Assembly: GCA_000711775.1 (NCBI GenBank)
Contig: ARYC01000277.1
Location: 1-64,000 of the forward strand
Direction of reading: 5' to 3'
Source of the DNA: Oxytricha trifallax
Taxonomy: Eukaryota > Ciliophora > Spirotrichea > Sporadotrichida > Oxytrichidae
DNA length: 64,000 nt
Shown here: positions 47,728 through 59,903 of the stretch, one piece after another
How positions within the stretch are numbered: position 1 is the stretch's first letter
Layout of the letters: every line of letters begins with the position of its first letter
Made by a program: the position numbers and the translations under genes
Notes under the pieces: model-generated
Database searches by the model: none
Seen by the model: only the letters and a program-made list of their open reading frames with translations
What the model was told of the DNA's origin: nothing

Positions 47728-50700
47728 TGTATTTGGCTTAGTTGATGTAAAAAATGACTGATTAGCGCTTTGAACTACTCAGCTTTTATAAATACCATCT
47801 CTTTAAATTGCATTAAATTACTATTCTAATTGCATTTATTTTGTAAATTACTCTATGCTAATAATTATACTCTTTTATATAATTAATAACTTTTAATCTT
47901 AAACCTGCTCAAAAGTGACTTCTTAATCGGATCATAATATTTAGAAAGAAGGGATTCGTGTAATATCAATTTATTTTTTTACTATGATTTCTTAATTAAA
48001 AAATTTATCATTAAATATGGAATAACTTAAGTTTAATGGCATCTTAAATATTTTTTCAATTATAAATACTACCCTGAAATAAATCAGGAAAGGCGAGTTT
48101 AAATTCAAATAAGTTTAGAGGGAACTAAACAATCGATTGTTAATAATAATTTTTTGTCATAAAATTTTCATAAAAAGCTGAATTTTAACTTGAAATCAGT
48201 TTATAAATAATTGAATTATATTGAGAATAACTATCATCTGAACTAAAAAATAGAAGTAAAAAGAAATTGATAATGGTGACTTTCGTTTATTCATATATTT
48301 TATCACTAGTACAAAAGTTGAAAAATGATATACTGAAAAGCGATGGTAAAAAATTTATCAATAAAAATATAAAATTTAAAGTGCTTGTCCCTTATATATA
48401 CTCATTAAATATATATAAGATACACATTAAGATCCCATTACCAAATGTGGATTCATTATTAATATTATAATAATTATTCAATAAAATTTTAGAATTTAAT
48501 AAATGTAGAGGAAAATAGAAATAATTATGGATATTAACATTTTAGATAAATTTATATTCTGTTTTTAATTATTTAAATTATATTAAATTTATAAAAAATT
48601 ATATTCATTCACATATTTCAAATATTTATTTATTTACTTTATGGTAAAGATTTTATTTCTTAGACTTCTTATAGAAAAATGGTCATAACTTTTTTTTAGA
48701 TTTATAGGAAGAACAGTTTACACCAAAGTCTAATGAAATAAAAAATTAATATAATGACACTTAAAACAACATTATGGTTTTAGTATCATTATATGAATAG
48801 AAAATTCTATGAAAAATTTATATGATTTTATATTTGTTAATTTAAGTTGTTAAGGGTAATAATATACAAGCTTAAATATAAAATTTACTATTTTTACATT
48901 TTGGTTTTTAAAATATTATTGTAAAAGTAAAAGCATAACCATTTTTATTAAATTCCCTCACTTAGCTGATGGTTAGTCGGTTTATAGAACAAATGCGCTT
49001 ATAAAAGCTTGAAAAATTATTAAATGACTTAAGTTTTACGATAAGTACAGCTATTTATGTAAACTTATAGGATTAATATGGTGTTAATTATAGTATTATT
49101 ACAGAAGTCATTTCAAACTTAGGTACATAACTTTCTAGTGATAATCATAACTTCAATAAGTTTAGCTTTTAAATATTTATTCAGGAGATATTATAGTTTG
49201 CTAATGAATAGGAGGAATGAACTACTAAATAATCGATATCATATCATATTCCAAAGATTTATGAATTTAGCTTTATATTTTAAATTAATAATAAATAACT
49301 ATTAAATTATCACAATCTATTTTATACTAAGTAATATATTGAAACTTTCCACCTTTTATTAACCAATTCATTTACAATCGGGAAAAACATATATTTTCCA
49401 ATATTTCATTAAAATGTCTTAATCTATCTTTAAAATAGGTAAATATCTTATTTATAGTTTTTATCTAAAACATTGAATCTTATTTCTTTTTAATGTTTAT
49501 AATTATCTAGCACACTCTAAATATCAAATTAGTAATATAAATACGTAGCATAAGCATTTCATTTTCTTCGTTGACATTTCTTATATTTGATTTAATCTAT
49601 AAAGAGCATAATATTTATTTTTATTTAGGTAATTAATTTCCAATAGATGAAACGAAAAAGCATGTAGCTTAATTTTAGTATATAAGAACTTCTTATTATA
49701 TATATATATATATATATTCGAATTTTATAACTTCACTGCATAAATTTTTGTACAAAATTAACCTCAATCCTTTCATTCAAGATATACATATAATTCTTTT
49801 TTCTTTTTTGTATTATTATGTTTCACAGTTTATTTTATAATATATTTATTAAACCTTAAAGACTATTGTGTTATAATAGTGCTGATTCTGGTGATTAATT
49901 TATTCTGAAAAAGTTATATAAAATGAATGAACAAAATCTGAGTGAAACTTTTGAGTTCCTTAGTTATTTGCAAAATAATTTTAATTAAATTTTCAAAAAA
50001 AGAGGGAGGTAAGATAAAATCATTTGGAAATTGATAATCTTAAGTACGGCCATTTTTATAACATATTAAACTTAAGATGTTTAAGATTATAAAAATCTTT
50101 CAAAGCTTATTTGAGTTAATTAAAAATTTTATCGATTAAATAAATTACTAGCGAATGTTATATAAAATTGATATTCTTGGATTTATCCAGCAGAAACTTT
50201 TATTAATTTGAAATTGCTGCTGATTGTTTTTTTAATGCAATTCTTAGAGTAATAAAAGTCTACTACTAGTTGAAGTGTTTTAGATATTATGTTCTCCAAT
50301 CAAGTCAAGTTTAATGATTTGATCTCTGAATTAGACCAAATTGTATATAAAAAAGCCAAGCTCAGCTATTTTCCCCCATATTTCACAGCTTTTGTGCTTA
50401 AAATTATATAATATTATCAACTTTAATTGACTCTAATTAATTTACTATGCCTATTTATGTTATTTATGTATTTTACTCAATCAGGTTTTTTAATTGCTTT
50501 TATTCATTCATTACCCACATTTTATATAAAGAATAGTTGGTAGTGCATAAATATTACACAGAAATTAATTAAGATTGTTTAATATATTATATTAAACCTT
50601 TTTAATAATTATATCCCTCTCTTTTCCCTCAAAGTTGTTGCCAATTGTATAAGCAAAATTAATACAAATTAACAATAAACTTTTGAGATTAAATAGATTA

Positions 50701-51054
50701 AAATTTATATTCATTAACTTATCTTAATTTAATTGGACAATTCAAAATTATTTTTTTATAATTTTGATAATCAGACCACAATTCTTATATTTTTTGAAGT
50801 TCCTAATTTTTTATTATTAAAACATGTTTAATTAGTTTTTAAGGTGAGAGTCATAATTATATTTCATTATTATTATTAATTCTCATAATTAGTATTATTT
50901 CTAATAGGTTGCTTTTATTAAATAAAATACTACCACAGGGAGTAATATGAAATTATAAAGCAACAGAGCAACTTGAGACTTTAATTAGGTTTTTTCACTA
51001 TTAAATATATTTAACTTTAATTAAAGTATATTTCTAATACTATTATCACTAAAG
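47728..51054. other. AT-rich stretch, no gene recognised
   Basis: About 3.3 kb. A 68-codon plus-strand frame at 48267-48470 (standard stops even) is Lys/Ile-rich and unremarkable. A short AT dinucleotide run lies at 49698-49718. Confidence 0.5.
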
Positions 51055-52223
51055 ATGCTACTAGAAGACCTCCTGAAGTTTTCGCTAAAGAATAACCAAC
51101 ACTCCGCTTAAATAAAGTTGTCACTCTCGATCTAGCTCCCGCTACTGGCAACAATTTTCCATGAACGCTTAAAAAGGCTTTTCGAAAGCTTTAAGAGCTA
51201 GTCACGCCAACCTAAAGAGATTTACGAAAGAGTAGACGCCATTATTGGCTCGGAAAACATAAAGAAACAAGCCAGCTATCTACTAGAACAATTGGAAATT
51301 GAAACAATGGCGAGGGAGCTCTTCTCTCGAATTGAAAGCAAGATGACTTAGTTAGTAATCACTACTTGTAGTCAGGGTGGCAAAATAGAAAACTTCTAAA
51401 AATCCTAGGAATTCATTTAGTGCTCAAGAGGATTCCTATTAGTCTTAGTGAAAATCGTCAAGAAATCAGAGGAAAACCATTTGGCATCCTGATCAATCTG
51501 ACGAAGAGTGTCAAAATTGGAGTCCTTCTGATTTAATGCCTGAAACAAGTTAAAACACTGATTTACTATAGATATCTTTTTCTAATACATTTTATTATTA
51601 AGAGATCAATCAAAGACTTTTCTGTTTATCTTTATGGTTATGGATATTATAGTAAAGGAGCTGACAGGCCACTTATTTAAATGATGCTCTATAGAATGGT
51701 GCTAAAATAGAGAGAGAGGGATATGATTAGCGAAGCTTGGTTAGTTTAAATTTTTCAGATAAATAAGACTCACAATAATATGTGCATTCTCCAGAGGAAA
51801 AAAGTTAAATAGATATTGCTCGATATTCCTGGATAGTGCTTCAGGGTTCTAGAACTAAGATGGCTCATGTAAATACATAGATTACACAAGATCAAGTGAA
51901 ATTGCAAGAGGTGTCAGCAATTGAAAGGAAGAGATCCATCGTTGTGATGGTAGAGGAGATATTTCAAAACATCATTCTATAAATCCTGATCGCTCCATCT
52001 AATTCGCATTCAAAGTGTTTGAGGAGAACCCCTTCGTGCCTAATCTTTTGCATCGCCCTCAGGCGTATTATGTAAGTCAAATGACATAGAGCTCCAAAAG
52101 TGTTGCAACGAGGAAGTCAAAATCCAAATGACCACAGAGATTAAGGTCGTCTATCCAAAACAGACACCAGAAGACTAGAGAGCGTCCTATCAGCAAATTA
52201 AGCAGCTAATTAGTAAACTATGA
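51055..52223 (+). pseudogene. Coding island 3: unknown protein, frame-broken
   Basis: The most GC-rich non-transposon coding stretch in the right half. From ATG 51055-51057 the frame reads MLLEDLLKFSLKNNQHSAQI, then HERLKRLFESFKSQSRQPKE, AIIGSENIKKQASYLLEQLE and ARELFSRIESKMTQLV. It shifts near 51375 to VAKQKTSKNPRNSFSAQED, QSDEECQNWSPSDLMPETSQ. Further pieces include YIDYTRSSEIARGVSN, HRCDGRGDISKHHSINPDRS, FAFKVFEENPFVPNLLHRPQ and a C-terminus CCNEEVKIQMTTEIKVVYPK ending at TGA 52221-52223. At least three frame changes and two TGA codons. Soluble, helical N-half; no known family recognised. Confidence 0.55.
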
Positions 52224-54156
52224 TTTAAGCCTTATATTTATTGTCATTAAATTGATTTATGTAAGTATTTAATTTTATCTTTCACATTACTTTAATATAT
52301 TTTATATATTAATTGCAGTTATTTTAATTGTAAATATGTTTATATTTTTCTCTAATTTTCTAATTAAAAACTTCGTTATTATTTGTTATTCGTATCTTCA
52401 ACTCGTTTAATCTCATTTATTTAGTGAAGTATTTGCCTTAACCTCCATTGTTTTTGTCATAATCGCATTTACTAAATAAAGCTCATTTTTCCTCAAATAT
52501 ACTATATATTAATTTAAAATTCAGGGAGAGATGGAATTATTGATTTAAGTATTCTATTCTGTTTTTATTTAACTAACTTTAAAAATATTCTTAGAGTAGA
52601 CTGAGATTTATATTAAATTTTATGGTAATGATAAATTATTAAATTACATAAATTTAAATTATTTCTACTTTTTACCAAAGAAATTTAAATAAGATGCTGA
52701 CCAAATTTTGTTCTTTGCAAATGAAATTGCATTATAAATATAATAATCAGATAATTTATTTCTGACTTAACAATAAAAATATGAGGAAATTTAATTAAAA
52801 AAATATGAGCGTTTCAAATGCAATAAAAATAATTAGAATAGTTTAATATATAAATTTATGTTACTCTATTATGAATAGTATTTTAGATAATCTTTACTAA
52901 GCCAACAGGAAAGAATTAAAAATGCTAAAAATATATCTTTATATGATTTAAATTTCAATATAGTTTCAAGAGTTTTTATAAATCTACATTATATTATTAA
53001 AAATATTCTTATCTTTTAATTATTCAACTTTAGCTTCTAATAGTAGTAGAGGAAATATTATAAAATTATATTTATTTAAATTTTGGTTGTCTTTAATTAT
53101 ATGTTTGTGGTGCTTACTTTTCAAGATTCTCATTAATATTTAAATTTGTTAGTTTATTTTAGAGATATCAGAATAAATTTAAAGTTTTATATATTAATAT
53201 TGCACATTATTCAACTAATTTTAATAATAATCTTCAACAGCATAGCATTTAACTCATTGTACATTATTTTGAATAATTAGTAACTACAGGATCTTAAGTG
53301 AGTTTAATAATTAGGAATTAACCGATATTCCGCATTCCAAGATTTAGTAAATTAGAACTTTGGAGTGGTTAAACCGGCTTATAAAAGAAAAAATTCAAAA
53401 GAATTTTACAAATTAATAAAATAACATTAATAGTGAAGAGCAATAGTGTTAATGAACATGTCATTGAAATAAAAGTTAAGTTATTTATTGATAACAACTG
53501 CATTCACTAAGATAGATTACGTTATATTATTATCAATCTTGTGAATAACTACTTGTTGAATTCTTTATTTTATTGTCAGTTTCTAGCTATTTTCTGAGCA
53601 AAAGAAAAATAATATAGAGTAATGTGAATGATATTTCTTGTTTCAAGATATTAATAATCAGATTTTGAATGTACTATAATTCAAACTACGAATGCTCATG
53701 AGAATGCTATTTAGAAAATTTAAATGCTATAAAATATATTAATATTGGATATTTAATCAAGTTGTTAGCGAGACTAGAGAATTTTGTATAAGTTCTACAC
53801 TTTAAACTTAATATGATATATACTTATTTAATATTAGAATTAGAAATTACAATTTCATTATAAGTTATCAAAATTAAAAACTCCGCTTTTACTTATTTAG
53901 GATATTTAGTCACATTTTAATTCTTTTATAAGTTATTGTAAATCAAATTCTACTAATAATAATAATTAAATTTTATTTAAGTTTATATAGATTCTTAATG
54001 TTTGGATAGATATATCTAATATAAAATATTTTATGACCTCTATTTATTTTTGATATTTATGCTATTTTATCATTATTTACATTGTTCTTTTATTATACAA
54101 TAATATCAATAGAAAATTACTTTGCTCTACTCTCACTATTTTATCATAATTTACAG
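52224..54156. other. AT-rich stretch, no gene recognised
   Basis: No coding or repeat structure supported. Confidence 0.5.
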
Positions 54157-54596
54157 GATAGATTATTATTTCTATAATTTTAGTCGCATGCAGTGTCATT
54201 TTATTAGTATCATTTGAAGAAGCATTCAGTTCCAAGATTTACTTATGTAAATTCGATCAACAAATAGAGAGTAATAAATGTAAATAAATAATTTTATTGC
54301 CTCTCAGCATATTAATATCTTATCTAGTTTAAAGTGGCATATTATTTTCTCAAAAAGTAATTCAGCATTCTTCTATTACATCAGATATTTCTAACAGAGT
54401 AGACTTGATGTTACTTTTTTTAAGAAATAGAATTCATATTGATTATGCCTCTCTTTCATTTTTGAAGAGGTTATTACAGGAATTGAGGAAGAGTTTATAG
54501 TAATAATTATTGTAAAAAAGTTTTAATTTTCCTTAAAAATTATTATTTCAGAGCACACTTTAAAATGATAGTATGATAATAGATGATATTTATTGA
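54157..54596 (+). CDS. Candidate exon/MDS of a membrane protein
   Basis: After an acceptor-like TTTACAG (ending 54156) a frame of about 146 codons opens with a hydrophobic segment (IIISIILVACSVILLVSFEE), then KIYLCKFDQQIESNKC, a second hydrophobic segment (IILLPLSILISYLVQSGIL) and a soluble part (SSITSDISNRVDLMLLFLRN, SFLKRLLQELRKS). TGA at 54594-54596. The ordered pattern of hydrophobic and Cys-containing loops is more protein-like than chance readings nearby. It may be part of one gene with the candidate exons at 54997, 56473 and 57600. Confidence 0.4.
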
Positions 54597-54996
54597 GTAA
54601 TAATTACTCTCCAGCTTGAAATTCAAATAATATTTTATAAAATGATGCTATTATATTTTAATGATCTTCATCATAAACCCCCAAATATAATTTTTTAGTT
54701 TTAAATCTCTCAATTATTCAAAGCATTAAATAGATTATGTAAAAATCTACTTAATGCATTATAATTTTCAAATTTTAATTAACTAGATGCAAATATAATC
54801 AAGTTGTTCAATTAAAATGTGAATGTATTACTTTTTAAATTTATTAATACTCTATAAATTGTTTGCTAATTCAAAGTAGCCAATATTGGTTGTTTTAAAC
54901 CTTGCATATCAGTTATTAAAAAATATTTGAAATTAAACATATAAGGAATTAATTAACATAATGAGAGTTATCAAAATATATTATTCCTTCTTTCAG

Positions 54997-55182
54997 GCGT
55001 CTGATAAATTTATTATGCAGGCTTTATAAATATTACTGTTCGAAACTATTGAATCTGTACTTGGTACTTTTGTCACAATTTTATCTAGATTAAGGGATAT
55101 TATTGTTTCAAATTTTTGGTGGCTTAGAGTGTTTCATGAACCAGTTTATGTAGATGAAAATCAACTGATTACACTTAATTGA
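54997..55182 (+). CDS. Candidate exon of a membrane protein, C-terminal type
   Basis: A strong acceptor (TTCCTTCTTTCAG) precedes a frame reading ASDKFIMQALQILLFETIES, VLGTFVTILSRLRDIIVS and NFWWLRVFHEPVYVDENQ, with TGA at 55180-55182. Two Trp and the ordered sequence favour coding. Family unknown. Confidence 0.4.
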
Positions 55183-56472
55183 GTATCTTTCATTTATTCC
55201 AGGTACAATTGGTAAAAATCTATTAAGAATCGAGTTTTTAAAAATAAAAAGCTCAATAGGCTATAACTAGAACCAATTGCATAAGGGCAATTGGAAAAAT
55301 TAAAGTCATCTGAAGCAAAGATTTTACTATTTCTTTTTTTTCTACATTAGCAAGGATTTAAAATATATTAAATTTTATTAAGTTTTATAATTAAATTTAA
55401 GCTTTCATTTTGTTTAATTTTACTTATCAAATATTATGAACATACTTTGTTGAAATATCAAATTTATAATTACCATATTAAAACTCTATCATTACAACTA
55501 TCATAATTATTTCCAAATTTTATATGAATTTTTCAATTTTAATTACTCTGATGATGTTAATTTTATTTTGACATTCTAAATCAGATTTATTTTAATTTAG
55601 GCCACTTAGCATTTCCCTATTAAAACTACAAAAACACTTCATACATTTTATTTATTTTAAAAAATATATTGTAAGAAGATGATTTTGATAAGCAATGACT
55701 GAATATAGTAATTATTTAAAATAAAATAAAACTTTTAATTAAATCTATCTTAGCTTTTCTATTATTTTTCTCCTAAATATCAAATTATAAAAAATTATTT
55801 AAAACATAGAATTAAAGGAATATAGAAATTTTATTGTATTAATAAATTATAAGAAATTAAATTTTAAGAAAATTTAATTAAAAATCTTTAATTGTTTAGA
55901 ATATTAATATTAATGGTCATCTAACTTCTAAAAACAGATATAAAAATAAATATAAAGATAAAATAAAACAATGTATATCTTCAGTTTTATACTTATTCGA
56001 TAATAAATATCAGTATCGAGTACTATTTTTTGCAGGGTAATTGATTGGTCAAGATTATATTAGTGCAATATAAATATTTGCGATAAGTTAGTGAAATAAA
56101 AATGCAACGTTTTAATGTTAAAAAATCTACATAAAAATTGTCCATTTTCACAAGCATTTCGTGATTATTCAATGGTTGAAGTCATCTTGATTCGATTTTA
56201 TAAAATTTGTTTTATTTATATAATTTAATATAGAGGGAATCTTTTGATCTAGTAAGTAATTATTCAAAACGTTATTAAGTCTCTATTTTAGATTTACAAA
56301 AAGTTTATTTAACATTTCATCTTTCTTTGTTTCATATAAATCTAGGTATATAATTATAGTTATCATTAGTTGTATTTTATAATGAATAGCATTATATCAC
56401 TATTTTGATGTCCGAGGTTAATATTTTGTTTATAACTAATTAAATGATAAATCAATTAAGTTTTTTTTTAAG

Positions 56473-56566
56473 AAAATGAAGTTCTGTTATTACATGGTAA
56501 AAATTTTGATTTAAATGATGAGGTTTCTTTTGCAGATTCTATAGCTATTAATGGTGTTAATTATAG
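56473..56566 (+). CDS. Candidate small exon
   Basis: Between an acceptor-like T-run plus AAG and a donor (AG|GTATTTTG) lies a 94-nt frame reading ENEVLLLHGKNFDLNDEVSF and ADSIAINGVNYR. The residues are typical of a folded soluble domain and the segment is richer in G than its flanks. Family unknown. Confidence 0.4.
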
Positions 56567-57499
56567 GTATTTTGTTTCTACTTTTTCTTGTTCATTTCGC
56601 ATTGCTCATAATTACTGAGTAATTTTATGGAAGATTAAATAGACATCATTATTGAGGTAATCACTTCTACAATAATTAATACTATTGAAATCTTTTAGTT
56701 TTAACTGGATCTCTATTACTTAAGAAACTTAATTTTTTGTAGTATTTTTCTAATTATCTCAGTAAGAAGTTCTTAAGTAATACAATCCTATTTTTAATAA
56801 TACTTTCATTTATAATAAACTAATTAATATATAGCTTTTAATTCTCAAAATTTTTGTACTTAAATCATTAAGGCAAGCAGCCTTCATATTATATTGGGTT
56901 ATCTTAGTTACTAATCACTTAATCACTGTAGCTTCCTCATAGACACTTAACTTTGAAATTAGCACTGGCATAGATGACTGCTGCAAAATATAAAGCTATT
57001 TCTTCAATTATAAATATGCATTTAATCCATATTTCTTTAAATTGGTGTTTGAATATGATTTTAGTTTTAATTTAAAATAATATAACTAAAAAACAAATTG
57101 CTTACATAATTATATTCCCATGCTATTTTTATTATTTAAATTTTACTCAAAACAATTAAGTGAATTTAAATATTAATATAATAATTACTTTCTATACAAA
57201 TAAATTCATTGCTATTTATATGAATTTTTAATATAAATCTTAGATAATGCTCCATGTCACCAATACTATGAATCTTAAATTTGAATTATTATTAATTTTA
57301 ACTTATCAAGATACTTCCTAAAATATTATAATTTAGCTTATTTATCCCAGCTAGCATTTAAAAAAACCTATCAATTTCTTAAATGAAATTCAAACAGTAA
57401 TAATATTATTTCAAATATACAGCAGATTAGATGTTATACATTAACTATAAAACCAAATTATACAATATCTTCAGAGTCCTCTGGTAAAATCTTATATTA

Positions 57500-57843
57500 T
57501 TTTTCAGGTAAATTTTGAAAAAAATTACATATAATTGATGAGTTTAGAATCAGGATGAAAATTTAAAGTTTATGAAATCAAGAACAGAGAGTAAAACATA
57601 GTAAGTGATTTGAACTTACATCTAAAATCTAGAATTCTGGAAGTAACGAAGGTGATGATGACTATTAAGATTCCTTGATGTATTAATACAATTAAATTAT
57701 ATATATTATATTTAATACTAAACCCCTTAAGATTTTACAACTCTTTATTTTATATCTATTTTAAATGCATGTCAATTGAAATATTCATTTTATATAGCAA
57801 TTACATAGGGAAATGAGTCAGATTCAACTGATATTAAATAAGG
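57500..57843 (+). CDS. Candidate terminal exons with tiny introns
   Basis: A piece reading QDENLKFMKSRTESKT ends at a donor GTAAGT (57601); the matching acceptor TCTAG (57632) gives a 32-nt intron. Downstream is an acidic stretch (NSGSNEGDDDYQDSLMY). A further micro-exon is possible at 57809-57843 (GNESDSTDIKQ) between ACATAG and GTAAGA. Phases do not all agree, so the model is tentative. It lies just upstream of the foldback element at 57933. Confidence 0.28.
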
Positions 57844-57932
57844 GTAAGATTTTAACTCAAAACTTGATTAATTATTCAAGAAATATTTTATTTTATAGAA
57901 AGAATTTAATCTTAATATATTAACTAAATTAT

Positions 57933-58118
57933 GGGTACTGACGTCCACAGCGCCTAGGTGACGCCGAGAGCGCCCAGCTGACGCCCACAGCGTCTGGTGA
58001 CGTCGAGAGCGCCTGGGTGACGTCGAGAGCGCCTAGGTGACGCCGAGAGCGCCTAGGTGACACAGAGAGCGCCCTGGTGACGCCGAGAGCGCCAAGGTGA
58101 CGTCCAGAGCACCCAAAA
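57933..58118 (+). repeat. Left CpG-rich tandem array of the foldback element
   Basis: About nine imperfect 19-20-bp units of the type GGTGACGCCGAGAGCGCCTA, with the core alternating GACGTCGAGAGCGCC and GACGCCCACAGCG. The outermost unit carries CCACAG in place of CGAGAG, a variant also found at the outer right end. Confidence 0.9.
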
Positions 58119-59722
58119 TTTTAACTTTATTATAATTTTATTTAAAACTACTTTACCTCACTCTCTATTAAAAAATATCATGACTAATGTGTAATCTCAG
58201 CACTACATAACAATCATGTTTATTTAAATTTGCTTTTATATTTTTTCATTTTTAATTTATCTACCTCTTCATAAATAATGTATTTTACTAAAGTAAATCT
58301 TGATTAATAGTCCAAAGCAATTTTATAACAATTTCTTGGAAATATTTTCATTAAATCTTATTATACAATTATAAATTTATATACCCTTTTTTCTAATAAT
58401 TTTTTTAAAAAATACCATTTTTAATCAAATTTATTTTACTATTTAAGGGTCATTATCAAATATATCAAATTAAAGTAAACTTAGAGTTTATTTAAAATAT
58501 TGATTCTAAATCGTATAAAATTAATGGATAATTATTCAGATAAAATTTACTTTTTTAATTTTTATATTTAAATAAGTTTTTATTTACAAAATAAATGGCA
58601 AACTCATTTTACTAAAACTCTTTTCCAATTAAATTAGATAGTAAAATCTTTAAAATTTAAAGCATTTTAATGATTCAATCATTTATAAAGAAGGGTTAGG
58701 ATTAAGATTTACATGAAAAACTATATACTTAAGAAAAAATTATATTCAATAAAATTTAAAGTAGACCACTATATAATTTAGTTCTTATTTAAAACTGGAA
58801 GCATTTAATTAGTAGAGATACAATTGCTTAATTTAATTTTGATCTTGCTTTATTATTATTATTTACTCTTATTTGGTACATTTTTATATTTATTGGGAAT
58901 CTGATGATAGTAAAGCATTTACTAAATATTTTAATTTGATTACTGCTAGATGACTGCATCAGTTTAAAAATCAATAATAAGTACATGATTGATTTTAAAA
59001 ACTAAAACGAACGTTTGGTGGAGTTAAAATTTTTCGAACTCTAAATATTCTAAATCTAATTTTTCTTAATCTAACTAGTCATTCATTTGTAAGATCATAA
59101 ATAAAATATTCCCTAAGTTTGTATAAAAAATTCTAGAAATGTATATGATATCATAAAAGTAAGTAATTTTAGAAATATATCAAAATCGAAAGAAAACCAT
59201 TTTTTAAAATAATATTAATAAATTTAAAATTATTATAATTATTTTTGCTCTTAAACATTTGACTTTTAATTTTTGATATTAATTAAGACTTTTATTACAT
59301 TTAACATTTTAGTAAAAAAAAAACAAATAGAAAATAGATAAAATATAATTTTGTATTTTAGTAATAAGTGTTGAGATTAATTTTTGTTAGCTATAAGAAT
59401 TTTTTCAAATTATACGTTTGAATCTGATTAATAAAGTCAAAACATACTTAACATGATTGAAATTGACAAAATTCTTACATATTTAATTACAGATATTTTG
59501 GGGTTTTGAGGTTGATAGATTGAGATAATTAATCATAATAATATTTAATAATGAATAATAGTAAAAAAAAAAGTTTATGAATGCAAAGAATAATAATTAT
59601 GAAACAAATTTATATAAATTGTAGGATTTTGTAGTATTCAGATTACACATTAATCAAGCTATATATTAATAGAGAGTGAGCTAAAATAGTTTTAAATAAA
59701 AATTTTATATAATAGAATTTTT

Positions 59723-59895
59723 GAACGCTCTGGACGTCACCCGGGCTCTCTCGCGCATCCGGGCCTCTGTCACCGGGCGCTCTGGGCGTCACCGCGCGCT
59801 CTCGACGTCACCTGGGCGCTCCTGACGTCACCAGACGCTGTGGGCGTCAGCTGGGCGCTCTCGGCGTCATCAGGGCGCTGTGGACGTCAATACCC
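59723..59895 (-). repeat. Right CpG-rich tandem array of the foldback element (inverted)
   Basis: Reverse-complement units of the left array (GGGCGCTCTCGACGTCACC and variants), about nine copies, with the innermost units most diverged (CTCTCGCGCATCCGGGCCTC). Confidence 0.9.
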
Positions 59896-59903
59896 TAAAT
59901 TAT

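Larger units (their letters stand above)
57925..59903. mobile_element. Foldback element with CpG-rich tandem-repeat termini and 8-bp target duplication
   Basis: TAAATTAT at 57925-57932 is repeated exactly at 59896-59903 and flanks an element of 1963 bp (57933-59895). The left end starts GGGTACTGACGTCCACAGCGCC and continues to 58118 as about nine imperfect units of roughly 20 bp, consensus GGTGACGYCGAGAGCGCC. The right end (59723-59895) is the same array in inverted orientation, ending GGCGCTGTGGACGTCAATACCC. The 1.6-kb interior is AT-rich with no supportable ORF. Such GC- and CpG-rich arms are unique in this window. An 8-bp duplication is typical of hAT and some other DNA transposons; the family is not known to me. 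Confidence 0.85.
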
